Source of the DNA: Phycisphaerales bacterium UBA7800
GTDB taxonomy: Bacteria > Planctomycetota > Phycisphaerae > Phycisphaerales > Phycisphaeraceae
Direction: 5' to 3'
Length of the DNA: 64,000 bases
Assembly: GCA_002480565.1 (NCBI GenBank)
Contig: DLCK01000030.1
Span: 64,328 to 128,327, forward strand
Shown here: positions 25,570-34,667 of the stretch, one piece after another
Position numbering within the stretch: position 1 is the stretch's first letter
Layout of the letters: each line of letters begins with the position of its first letter
Translations under genes and position numbers: made by a program
The notes under the pieces: generated by a model
Told to the model about the DNA's origin: nothing
What the model saw: only the letters and a program-made list of their open reading frames with translations
Databases searched by the model: none

Positions 25570-26934
25570 ATGAGACATTTACTGACCATCGGGTGTCTTG
25601 GCAGTGCCATATTCCTACTTGGCTGCCAATCACCATTTGACGATTCGTTATACCAGCAATGGCAACGGGATCAATCACATGCTGCCCCGAGTGTGCAAGC
25701 GCCAAATGCTGCGTCCGATACTCTCCCGGCTGGTTCATTTTCCAAACCGCAATCCCTGGCAGATTTGATTGCTTATGCTCAAGCTCACAATCCGTCGCTT
25801 GAGGTTGCCCGGCATCGCATCGAACAGGCCCAGCAAAGTATTGCCCAGGTGACCAGCCTGGATGACCCCATGTTCACACTGGCCCCAGTCGGGCAGATGG
25901 CACAAACCGCTGACGGTGAAGTCACATTGATGAGTTCACTGAGCCAGAAGCTGCCACTCTCGGACAAGCTCCAGGTTCGGGGGGATGTCGCTAAACAACA
26001 GGTCAAAATTGCCACCGAGCAGTTGCGGCAGACTCAACTGGCCGTCACACGCGATGTCAAGCAAGCGTACTGGCGACACCAGTTGGCGATCAACACGCTT
26101 GACGTGCTGCACGAACAGCGCCAATTGATGCAGCAGTTTAATGAGTCAGCCAACGCAGCCTATCGTGCGGGGAAAACAGATCAGCAGGATTTACTGCGTA
26201 TTGCCGTTGAAATCAGTTCGTTGGATAATCGCATCACCACGGCAACCCAGCAACGTCAAAGTGCCCTGGCACGTTTGAACAGTCTGCTCAATCGTCCGGC
26301 ATCGGCCCCGTTAACCATTGACAAACCAACCGAAGACTCGCAAGACCCTCCGAGCCTTGATGATTGGCAGAAACTGGCCTTCGACAACGATCCGCAACTG
26401 CGCATGGTTCATCTTGCCATTGAGCAGGCACGCAAACAACTGAAGCTGGCTCACCTTCAGCGCATTCCTGATCTGACTGTCATGCTTAACTATGCAGCGG
26501 TCTCTGACAGCGGTACATCCATGGCAGCCGATGGCACCGATCAACTTTATGCTGGCTTTGGGATCAATCTCCCCATCTGGCAGAACAAACTCGATGCCGC
26601 AGAAAAACAGGCCATCGCCCGCATCCGCGAATTAATCTCGCAGTTGGTTCAAGTGAATAACCAGTTGCAATACAGCGTAGCCGATGCTTACGAACGTGTT
26701 GAATCACAACGCAAGCAGGACGCACTGTATCACAGCACAATTCTGCCCCAGGCTCAACAAGCTGTGGACAGCGCATTAAGCCAATACCGCGCAGGACGCG
26801 GCAATTTTCTGAATCTCATCGACAACTGGCGCAAGCTACTGGAAATCGAACTCATGACCCATCGCAATCATTCACTCTGGAAACAAGACCTTGCCCAATT
26901 GCAGTTCCTAGCATCCGTCGAGTCGATCCATTGA
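25570..26934 (+). CDS. cusC: Outer-membrane efflux lipoprotein, TolC/CusC family
   Basis: Start ATG 25570 gives a lipoprotein signal ending in IFLLGC (an upstream ATG at 25537 would bury it). Two OEP repeats follow, recognised by LADLIAYAQAHNPSLEVARH, the long coiled stretch LAVTRDVKQAYWRHQLAINT and NKLDAAEKQAIARIRELISQ. The 454-residue length is typical. It forms the outer-membrane channel of a tripartite RND efflux pump. The CusB-like gene starts 33 bp downstream and CusA overlaps that, so this is one operon. Confidence 0.88.
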   Translation: MRHLLTIGCLGSAIFLLGCQSPFDDSLYQQWQRDQSHAAPSVQAPNAASDTLPAGSFSKPQSLADLIAYAQAHNPSLEVARHRIEQAQQSIAQVTSLDDPMFTLAPVGQMAQTADGEVTLMSSLSQKLPLSDKLQVRGDVAKQQVKIATEQLRQTQLAVTRDVKQAYWRHQLAINTLDVLHEQRQLMQQFNESANAAYRAGKTDQQDLLRIAVEISSLDNRITTATQQRQSALARLNSLLNRPASAPLTIDKPTEDSQDPPSLDDWQKLAFDNDPQLRMVHLAIEQARKQLKLAHLQRIPDLTVMLNYAAVSDSGTSMAADGTDQLYAGFGINLPIWQNKLDAAEKQAIARIRELISQLVQVNNQLQYSVADAYERVESQRKQDALYHSTILPQAQQAVDSALSQYRAGRGNFLNLIDNWRKLLEIELMTHRNHSLWKQDLAQLQFLASVESIH

Positions 26935-26966
26935 CACAACCCAAAAGAACAAGTGAGGACAAACCC

Positions 26967-29264
26967 ATGTCTACGGAACCATCAACACATAAAATCCCAC
27001 GTTCCATACCCTTTCAAACCATGTCACTACTGCTGGTCGCAAGCCTGGTCTCGCTTGCCATCGGTGTGTACTTTGCCAAGCCGATCGGTAAGACCATCGC
27101 CAAACTCAAACCGCAATCGCAGACCTCAGACGATGGCCACGATCATGCTGGTGTGACGCAATATTACACCTGCGGTATGCATCCGTGGATCATCCTGCCC
27201 AATCCCGGTGCGTGCCCGATTTGCGGGATGGACCTGGTCCCCCTGGACCCGGCCAAGTTCACCGGCGAGATTGCCATCGACCCGGTCGTGGTACAGAACA
27301 TGGGTGTACGCACCGAAAAAGTTGCTGCCGGCCCGTTGGTCAAAAACATTCGCACCGTGGGCACAGTCGATTACAACGAAACACTCGTCCGTGATATCAA
27401 CATCAAGATTTCCGGGTGGATTGAAAAATTATACATTGATTACCTCGGTGCCAAGGTCAAGCAAGGCGATCCTTTGATGGAGATTTATTCGCCAGACCTG
27501 TATGCCGCCCAGGAAGAATATCTCATCGCCTACCGCGCCCAACAACAGCAGGCTCAAGCCAATTCCACACTGCTTGAATCAGCCCGAACGCGCTTGCGTT
27601 ACTACGACATCACCGATGCCCAGATCGCCCAACTGCAAAAAGATGACAAGCCCAGTAAGACGATGACGCTGCAAAGTCCGTACACCGGCGTGGTCATTGC
27701 CAAGCATGCCAACGAAGGCATGAAAGTCGATCCGGGCATGCAGGTGCTGCGTATCGCTGACCTTTCCAAAATCTGGGTCATTGTCACCCTTTACGAATAT
27801 CAACTGCCCTATATCCAGTTGGGCAATAAGGCAACGATGAGTTTGCCTTACATTCCCGGTCATACCTTTGAAGGCACGGTGGTCTACATCTACCCGTTCC
27901 TGGATAAGAAAACACGTGAAGTGCAGGTCCGTCTTGAATTCGATAACCCCGATGGTCTGCTCAAGCCGGGCATGTTCGCCAATGTCTCGCTGGAAAACAG
28001 ATTGGCAGATGAACGCACACTCGCGCCACGTGAAGCCATCATCGACACCGGCGCAAGACAGGTTGCTTTTGTCGCCCTGGGTAAAGGACGTTTTGAACCG
28101 CGTGATGTCATCACCGGCGTGCGGACCGAAAATGATCGCATCGAAGTTCTCCAGGGACTCAAACCCGGTGAAACCGTCGTGACCTCCGGCCAATTCCTGC
28201 TGGACAGCGAAGCCAAAATCCGTGCAGCATTGGCCCGCATGATCCAGGGAGATAACGGCAATGACGTTCAAGTCGTCTCCGACACCCAGGCGGCTGGCAC
28301 CATGCCCGCTTTACCCGATGCATTTGCTAACGCCTTGAACCAGGTGATCGATGCGTACCTGGCCATCGGCAAGCAACTGTCCAATGACAGCATCGAACAT
28401 GTCGCCCATCATGCGACAACACTCACACAAGCCATCAACACGTTGACCGCACAATCCATGCCTGGTAATGAACACTTCTGGCATCAACACATGCAGGTCA
28501 AGGATGCCTTACAGGCTTCCCAAGTCTTGACCAATATTAAAGACATCAAGCAGGCACGTGAGCAGTTTGCACTCGTCAGTATCAACCTGCAACAACTGCT
28601 CAAGGACACCGGCGTGCCAGCCAGTCTCGGGCAGACCATTGATGCTCTGCACTGCCCGATGTTCCGTAACACCCAAGGCGGTAGCCATTGGTTGCAGACG
28701 CATGGCGATGTCAAGAATCCATACTTCGGCCAATCCATGCTCGACTGCTCGGACAAACAGGAATCGTTGCCCATTGCCGGTCAAGCATCGCAGCAAATGA
28801 CTGATGCCGTGCCGAGCAACTTACCCGACGATCCGGCTCAGTTACTTGGTCAACTCATTGACCGTTACCTTGCCATACAACACCAATTGACACTGGATCA
28901 AATGGACGGGATGGCCGATCAGCTTGCTTCATTCAAACAACTCGCCGGACAACTGGCATCAAAACTGCCTGCAAAACAAGCCCCAAACGCAACAGCGATC
29001 CTTCAGGCATCAGACCTGGACACGCGTGATATCAAGTCTTTGCGTCGTGGCTTTGCCGATCTCTCGGATGCGATGATCACTTTGGTTCAAGCCAGTAAAT
29101 CGCAACTGCCGTTACACCGGAACCTGTACCAGGCTTATTGCCCGATGGTTAAAAAGAACTGGTTGCAGGCTGACGAAACAATCCGCAATCCCTATGCCCC
29201 GCAGATGCTTGATTGCGGCAGCATCAAGGCGCAACTGACTCAAACGGATGGGGGTGAAAAATGA
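26967..29264 (+). CDS. cusB: CusB-type membrane fusion protein with duplicated C-terminal metal domain
   Basis: GTGAGG precedes ATG 26967. Domains: membrane anchor (17-37); heavy-metal-binding domain YTCGMHPWIILPNPGACPIC (67-86, CxxC pairs with Met); a barrel-sandwich/beta-barrel MFP core (about 100-440: YSPDLYAAQEEYL, MTLQSPYTGVVIAKHANEG, GQFLLDSEAKIR). Two successive copies of a DUF3347-like unit follow (about 445-595 and 620-765), each ending in a CPM...WLQ...NPY(F/A)...MLDC segment. At 765 aa it is much longer than usual CusB (about 400). It links CusC to CusA and hands over Cu(I)/Ag(I). Its stop overlaps the CusA ATG. Confidence 0.9.
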   Translation: MSTEPSTHKIPRSIPFQTMSLLLVASLVSLAIGVYFAKPIGKTIAKLKPQSQTSDDGHDHAGVTQYYTCGMHPWIILPNPGACPICGMDLVPLDPAKFTGEIAIDPVVVQNMGVRTEKVAAGPLVKNIRTVGTVDYNETLVRDINIKISGWIEKLYIDYLGAKVKQGDPLMEIYSPDLYAAQEEYLIAYRAQQQQAQANSTLLESARTRLRYYDITDAQIAQLQKDDKPSKTMTLQSPYTGVVIAKHANEGMKVDPGMQVLRIADLSKIWVIVTLYEYQLPYIQLGNKATMSLPYIPGHTFEGTVVYIYPFLDKKTREVQVRLEFDNPDGLLKPGMFANVSLENRLADERTLAPREAIIDTGARQVAFVALGKGRFEPRDVITGVRTENDRIEVLQGLKPGETVVTSGQFLLDSEAKIRAALARMIQGDNGNDVQVVSDTQAAGTMPALPDAFANALNQVIDAYLAIGKQLSNDSIEHVAHHATTLTQAINTLTAQSMPGNEHFWHQHMQVKDALQASQVLTNIKDIKQAREQFALVSINLQQLLKDTGVPASLGQTIDALHCPMFRNTQGGSHWLQTHGDVKNPYFGQSMLDCSDKQESLPIAGQASQQMTDAVPSNLPDDPAQLLGQLIDRYLAIQHQLTLDQMDGMADQLASFKQLAGQLASKLPAKQAPNATAILQASDLDTRDIKSLRRGFADLSDAMITLVQASKSQLPLHRNLYQAYCPMVKKNWLQADETIRNPYAPQMLDCGSIKAQLTQTDGGEK

Positions 29265-32200
29265 TTGCCAAACTCATTCGTTGGTGTGTCAGTAATCGCA
29301 TGATGGTGATGTTACTGACCGGCTTTCTGCTGATCGGTGGTGTCTGGGCAGCCCGTCACATCACCGTCGATGCCATCCCCGATCTGTCGGACGTACAGGT
29401 CATCATCAAGACCGAGTATCCCGGCCAGGCCCCGCGCATCGTCGAGGACCAGGTGACCTACCCGCTGACCACGGCCATGCTCGCGGTCCCGCAAGCCAAG
29501 GTTGTGCGAGGCTACAGCATGTTCGGCACCAGCTTCGTCTATATCATCTTTGAAGATGGCACCGATCTTTACTGGGCACGCAGTCGCGTCCTCGAACAAC
29601 TCAACTTTGTCTCCGGGCAGTTGCCATCCAATGTCAGCCCGCAACTGGGCCCCGATGCCACCGCTGTAGGCTGGGTTTACCAATACGTGCTCAAGACCGG
29701 CAACTACTGCCCGGATCACCCGCAGGGACTCTGGTACGATCCGGTCGCTGACACATGGTATGCCAATAAACACGAAGCGCCTGAGGACGAAGCAATCCAG
29801 CGTCGCCTGATCCTCAAGCGCACATTCACGGATCGTACCGACTGCCCGTTGGGACATAAGCCATTGGTTGAGCCCCAGATCGACATGGCCCAACTGCGCA
29901 GCTTACAGGACTGGTATCTGCGTTATGAATTGACCAGTGTCGATGGTGTAAGTGAAGTCGTTCCCATCGGCGGGTTCGTCAAGCAGTACCAGGTTGTTGT
30001 TGACCCGGTCAAGCTGTTGGCTCTGAATCTACCTTTAAACAAGGTCAAAATGGCGATCCGCAATGCCAACGTCGATGTGGGCGGACGCCTGATTGAAATG
30101 AGTGAAACCGAGTACATGGTGCGCGGCATCGGCTATCTCGGATCACTGGACAGCAAGCAAGCACCCAATGCTGCTCTGCGGACTTCCCAGACTTTGTCTG
30201 ATCTTCAGCAGATTGCCCTGGGAGCCAACGAAGACGGCAAACCGATTTACCTGCAGGACGTGGCGGACATCCGCACCGGCTCGGAAATCCGGCGTGGTGT
30301 AGCAGACTGGAATGGTGAAGGTGAAACCGTCGGTGGCGTGGTGGTGATGCGCTTCGGTGAAAACGCCAAACGAACCATTGAGATGGCCAAAGAAAAACTA
30401 CAGACACTGGCCCAAGGTTTACCGGCAGGTGTATCGCTTGATGTGGCCTACGACCGCAGCGACCTGATTGAACGTGCCGTGAGTACCGTCTATCACACGC
30501 TGCTTGAAGAAGTCACCGTTGTTGGTCTGATCATCATCCTGTTTTTGCTGCATGCACGCAGTGCGTTGGTGGCCGCATTTGTGCTTCCCACAGGTGTCTT
30601 GCTGACGCTTCTGGTGATGTACACCATGGGCATCAACGCCAACATCATGAGTCTGGGTGGCATTGCGATTTCCATCGGTGTGATGGTCGACAGCAGCATT
30701 GTCATGGTGGAGAACGCACACAAACACCTGGAACACCGTGATGAAAAAATCGCTCAGGGTAAAGAGACCGTCAGTCGGATAGAGGCCATCAGTGAAGCGG
30801 CAGCAGAAGTAGGGCCGACCTTGTTTTTCAGCCTGTTGATCATTACGGTCAGCTTCCTGCCGATTTTTGTACTCGGCGAACAGTCCGGGCGCATGTTCAA
30901 ACCATTGGCCTACACCAAGACCTTTGCCATGACATCTGCAGCGCTATTGGCTATCACCATCATTCCAGTCATGATGGTCTACCTGATCTCCGACCGCATG
31001 CTGCCTCTAACCTGGAGTAAGACCAAGCGTTACACGGTGTATGCGTTGACAATTGGCCTGCCGGTTGTGTTGCTGGCAGCGGTCCCGTTACCGCATCTGG
31101 CTGCCTACCGTCTGTGGTTGTGCATTGGTTGGGCGGCGGCATCGAGCATGATCCTGCTACCCCAGAAAATATATCCCGAAGCGAAAAACCCGATCAGCCT
31201 GATTCTCCAGAAAGCCTACAACCCGTTTTTTGTCTTTGCGATGCAGTATCGCTGGGGGATGCTCATTGGTGCAGCGTTGCTCATCGGCGTGACGATCATT
31301 CCGCTTAGGCAACTGGGCAGCGAGTTCATGCCCCCTCTTGAAGAAGGTGACCTGCTGTACATGCCGACGACCGACCCTGGGGTCAGTGTCAGCAAAATCG
31401 GCCAAATCCTTCAGCAGACGGATCGACTCATCAAACAGTACCCGGAAGTCCAAAGTGTCTTTGGCAAAGCCGGTCGCGCGGATACTGCAACCGACCCGGC
31501 ACCACCGAGCATGCTTGAAACCACGATCATTCTGCACCGTGACAAATCCAAATGGCGAAACAAACCGGTGTCTCGGTTTTACGATCACTGGCCGAACTGG
31601 CTGGCTGCCATTCCTCGGAAAATCTGGCCCAATACCGAAAAAATCACCATTGACGAATTGGTGTATGGATACAACCTGACCGATGGAACGCACGTTCCCG
31701 GACTCAATGACACGATCCAATTCCCGGGTCTGACCAATGCCTGGACGATGCCGATCAAGACGCGCATCGACATGCTTTCAACGGGTATCAAGACGCCAGT
31801 GGGGATCAAAGTGATGGGGCCGGATTTGCAAACACTGGCAAACCTGGCGGAAAAGATTGCCACGGCAGTCAAGTCCGATCCCAAGTTAAGCAAGTACACC
31901 ACCAGCGCATTTGCTGAAAAAAGTGTCGGTGGCAATTACTTTGACATCCGCATCAATCGTGAACTGATCGCGCGTTACGCTTTGTCCGTCAGTGATGTGC
32001 AGGACGTGATCATGAGCGCGATCGGCGGGATGAGTATCACTTCCACCGTCGAAGGTCTGGAACGTTACCCGGTGAATCTGCGCTACCCGCAGGAACTGCG
32101 TGATGACATCGACAAATTGCGTCAGACACTTGTCAGTACACCTTCTGGCGCACAGGTCCCGTTGGGTCAACTCGCCGAGATTGATCTGCACAAGGGGCCG

Positions 32201-32905
32201 CCAATGATCAAAAGTGAAAACGCTCGCCTCACGGCATGGGTTTACGTGGACATTGCCGGCTTGGATGTGGGTACGTATGTCAAGCAGGCTCAACAGGTCG
32301 TTGCTTCGCAGGTTCCGCTACCCCAAGGCTACAACATCGTCTGGTCCGGGCAGTACGAATACATGCAGGCAGCACGCAAGCGTCTGATGATGGTCGTGCC
32401 AATCGCAGCAGTACTGATTCTGTTGTTACTCTACCTGGCAACGAACAGTTGGCTGCGCGTGGGCATCGTACTGCTGGCTGTACCGTTTAGCCTGGTGGGT
32501 GCGATCTGGCTGCTTTACTTCCTGGATTACAACCTGTCATTGGCTGTCTGGGTCGGCGTGATCGCACTGGCCGGGCTCGATGCCGAAACCGGCCTGGTGA
32601 TGTTGCTGTACCTGGAAAACAGTTATGACCAATTCAAATCCGAAGGTCGCATGAAGGATCGCGTGGATCTTTGGCATGCGATTCATGATGGTGCGGTACA
32701 GCGTATCCGTCCTAAGACAATGACCGTGGTCACCACCTTCATCGGACTGGTTCCACTGCTTTGGGCCTCGGGTGCCGGTGCCGACACCATGCGTCGTCTG
32801 GCGGCCCCTATGATCGGTGGCCTGGGCACCAGCTTCATCATGGAACTACTGCTTTACCCGGTAATCTTCTACCTGGTCAAACTACACAGCGTCAAGCACG
32901 ATTGA
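29261..32905 (+). CDS. cusA: CusA-type heavy-metal RND efflux pump
   Basis: The 1214-residue proton antiporter of the HAE1/CzcA superfamily starts inside the cusB stop (ATGA overlap). RND hallmarks are the N-terminal helix, periplasmic PN/PC domains (TEYPGQAPRIVEDQVTYPL), TM4-type SIGVMVDSSIVMVENAHKHL and the C-terminal GLDAETGLVMLLYLENSYDQ. The latter is typical of the Cu/Ag-exporting CusA subgroup. Between strands of the first periplasmic domain it carries an extra segment (about 147-206) with C150-PDH and C195-PLGH, not present in E. coli CusA. A strong terminator follows 28 bp after the stop. Confidence 0.93.
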   Translation: MIAKLIRWCVSNRMMVMLLTGFLLIGGVWAARHITVDAIPDLSDVQVIIKTEYPGQAPRIVEDQVTYPLTTAMLAVPQAKVVRGYSMFGTSFVYIIFEDGTDLYWARSRVLEQLNFVSGQLPSNVSPQLGPDATAVGWVYQYVLKTGNYCPDHPQGLWYDPVADTWYANKHEAPEDEAIQRRLILKRTFTDRTDCPLGHKPLVEPQIDMAQLRSLQDWYLRYELTSVDGVSEVVPIGGFVKQYQVVVDPVKLLALNLPLNKVKMAIRNANVDVGGRLIEMSETEYMVRGIGYLGSLDSKQAPNAALRTSQTLSDLQQIALGANEDGKPIYLQDVADIRTGSEIRRGVADWNGEGETVGGVVVMRFGENAKRTIEMAKEKLQTLAQGLPAGVSLDVAYDRSDLIERAVSTVYHTLLEEVTVVGLIIILFLLHARSALVAAFVLPTGVLLTLLVMYTMGINANIMSLGGIAISIGVMVDSSIVMVENAHKHLEHRDEKIAQGKETVSRIEAISEAAAEVGPTLFFSLLIITVSFLPIFVLGEQSGRMFKPLAYTKTFAMTSAALLAITIIPVMMVYLISDRMLPLTWSKTKRYTVYALTIGLPVVLLAAVPLPHLAAYRLWLCIGWAAASSMILLPQKIYPEAKNPISLILQKAYNPFFVFAMQYRWGMLIGAALLIGVTIIPLRQLGSEFMPPLEEGDLLYMPTTDPGVSVSKIGQILQQTDRLIKQYPEVQSVFGKAGRADTATDPAPPSMLETTIILHRDKSKWRNKPVSRFYDHWPNWLAAIPRKIWPNTEKITIDELVYGYNLTDGTHVPGLNDTIQFPGLTNAWTMPIKTRIDMLSTGIKTPVGIKVMGPDLQTLANLAEKIATAVKSDPKLSKYTTSAFAEKSVGGNYFDIRINRELIARYALSVSDVQDVIMSAIGGMSITSTVEGLERYPVNLRYPQELRDDIDKLRQTLVSTPSGAQVPLGQLAEIDLHKGPPMIKSENARLTAWVYVDIAGLDVGTYVKQAQQVVASQVPLPQGYNIVWSGQYEYMQAARKRLMMVVPIAAVLILLLLYLATNSWLRVGIVLLAVPFSLVGAIWLLYFLDYNLSLAVWVGVIALAGLDAETGLVMLLYLENSYDQFKSEGRMKDRVDLWHAIHDGAVQRIRPKTMTVVTTFIGLVPLLWASGAGADTMRRLAAPMIGGLGTSFIMELLLYPVIFYLVKLHSVKHD

Positions 32906-32932
32906 TCAATTCCATAACCTGTAACCTCACTG

Positions 32933-32972
32933 CCCGCGAGAAGACATCCGTTGCGTCTTCTCGCGGGTTTTT
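32933..32972 (+). terminator. Rho-independent terminator of the cus operon
   Basis: CCCGCGAGAAGAC (32933-32945) pairs perfectly with GTCTTCTCGCGGG (32955-32967), followed by TTTTT. Confidence 0.93.
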
Positions 32973-33165
32973 GTTGGATTGACCATGCCCTTCAGGTCCG
33001 TCTTCATTGGCGAAGCAATCAGTAGGTTGCCACAGACAAGTTTGTCCGATTGGGAAGATCGGATTGGTGCATTCGATGATTGGCAATAAGATGTTGGAAG
33101 CCATCCCAGGATAATGAATCAGAAGGTTGTATATCCAAAAGTAAGAGCATCATCATCCGCCCAAC

Positions 33166-33197
33166 AAAAAAGCATCGGCATAATTTACCGATGCTTT
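33166..33197 (-). terminator. Rho-independent terminator of the sigma/anti-sigma operon
   Basis: On the minus strand AAAGCATCGG pairs with CCGATGCTTT and is followed by a T run. It ends the operon whose last gene stops at 33230. The roughly 320-bp gap between cusA and that gene holds only this and the cus terminator. Confidence 0.88.
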
Positions 33198-33229
33198 ATG
33201 ATGAAGGGTTGTGTCGTTTGTCTGACGTG

Positions 33230-33910
33230 TTACATGGCAATGTCTTGGGCTACCGAGAGTAATTCTTCCATATCAGCACTGCCCATCACGCACAGCCAAC
33301 GGTCACCTTGATGAGCCATAACCATATTGACCTTATCGACGGTATGCGTGCAAAATTCACGACCGTCACGAATGACCGTTTCCCCTTCGGGACAATGCAG
33401 TTTTTTGCCATCAGCCAAGGCAACGGTGATCAGGTGGCCATTGCGTTGGAGACTAACGCAAGTCAAGGTGACACCCTTGTGTTCATGCAGACAACAGGAT
33501 TGCATCTGCCCTGGCAGATCAGGTACCGGCATGGCACCCTTGGCCTGGGCTGCCAGCATGGCGTTGGCTTGCTCGACGCTAGTGACTTTCATCTGTTCAG
33601 CCATGTCGCCTGAAACTTCGTGGTTAATCTGTGCCAATCCAGCAGGCGCAGCAATGACGGGTTGCGTGGTGTTTTGCATCACAAGCAGACCCAGCATCAC
33701 AGTAATCAGAATCATGGCTGCGGCCGACATGGGTCGCCATCTCATCCAGGTTGGTATCCGCAGCGTTTGCGGTTCATCCTGCTGCACCACGTCACGCATC
33801 AGCGTTTGAAGATGCTCAGCCAAATGTGATGTATCCACCGGCTTGGAGGCTAATTTGCCAAGCCTTGCGGATGTCGCCTGATCCAATTTGTTCTGGGTGT
33901 TGTCGTTCAT
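33230..33910 (-). CDS. Anti-sigma factor-like membrane protein with Cys/His-rich sensor domain
   Basis: 226 residues from ATG 33910, which overlaps the sigma-factor stop (ATGA), so translation is coupled. The N-terminal cytoplasmic part (1-58) is followed by one membrane helix (about 61-78) and a periplasmic domain. That domain carries a cluster of possible metal ligands: C139, C140, H142, H144, C151, H172, C173, C187, H189 and C207. The arrangement is like transmembrane anti-sigma factors such as CnrY/CnrX or RsiW. Next to copper efflux genes, it probably senses periplasmic Cu/Ag. The sensor role is inference. Confidence 0.7.
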   Translation of the reverse strand: MNDNTQNKLDQATSARLGKLASKPVDTSHLAEHLQTLMRDVVQQDEPQTLRIPTWMRWRPMSAAAMILITVMLGLLVMQNTTQPVIAAPAGLAQINHEVSGDMAEQMKVTSVEQANAMLAAQAKGAMPVPDLPGQMQSCCLHEHKGVTLTCVSLQRNGHLITVALADGKKLHCPEGETVIRDGREFCTHTVDKVNMVMAHQGDRWLCVMGSADMEELLSVAQDIAM

Positions 33911-34509
33911 GGCGTTGACTCCCTGGCTGCAACCCAACCGCGTTGCAAAGCCAATTGGTAAAGACGATCCCGCAGCATGCTGCGCCCGCGATGGGTTCGA
34001 CTCTTGATCGTGCCCACTGCGACATTGAGGATCGCTGCCACCTCAACTTGTTCCATTTTCTCCACATCCACGAGCAGCAATGTCCAGCGGATGTCCTCGG
34101 GCAACTCACCCAAGGCTTTGATGATTGCGTCATCTTCGAACCGGCCCATCAAGGCTTCAGGTTCCTCCCACTGTTCATCAAACTCGCCAGCTGCCTTCGA
34201 CGAATCGGGCACTGTCACTTCAAGCACATCCGAAGCGACGGACACTTCATCGGGACGATTGCGACCGACACGTAACTGGTCGATGTGCGTTCGCCGGAGG
34301 ATCGTCATCAGCCATGCTTTGAGATTGGTGTCATCCTGATAGGAATCAATCCCACGCATCGCCTTGACCATGGTCTCCTGAGCCAGATCCTCAGCCTGCT
34401 GGCTATGGCGCGTCAGGTACTGAGCAGTTCTCAGCACCATCGGCATCAGCGGCCAGACCAGTTGCTTGAATCGTTGTGCCTGAGCTTGGCTGATCGGCCC
34501 GTCACGCAT
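33907..34509 (-). CDS. ECF RNA polymerase sigma factor
   Basis: About 200 residues. Region 2 (AEDLAQETMVKAMRGIDSYQ, LKAWLMTILRRTHID) and region 4 (LVDVEKMEQVEVAAILNVAV, GTIKSRTHRGRSMLRDRL) are separated by a linker, as in group 4 sigma factors. Two ATGs are possible: 34518 abuts the AGAAGG, whereas 34509 lies 9 bases after it and is preferred. It is co-translated with the anti-sigma gene. Likely targets are the convergent cus operon, copA and the YHS genes. No target promoter motif was established. Confidence 0.88.
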   Translation of the reverse strand: MRDGPISQAQAQRFKQLVWPLMPMVLRTAQYLTRHSQQAEDLAQETMVKAMRGIDSYQDDTNLKAWLMTILRRTHIDQLRVGRNRPDEVSVASDVLEVTVPDSSKAAGEFDEQWEEPEALMGRFEDDAIIKALGELPEDIRWTLLLVDVEKMEQVEVAAILNVAVGTIKSRTHRGRSMLRDRLYQLALQRGWVAARESTP

Positions 34510-34667
34510 CGACTCCATCCTTCTAAACGAGTGTTACTGTCCCGAAAGTTCCATCAATTAGAAGTGATTGTAGTCGATGACTGGAAACAGGTAAATGAAG
34601 CCAATACACAGCACTTAGCATGTCCAGTAAAACGAACAGAACTTTTCTGGAATGAATTTCAGGTGTA

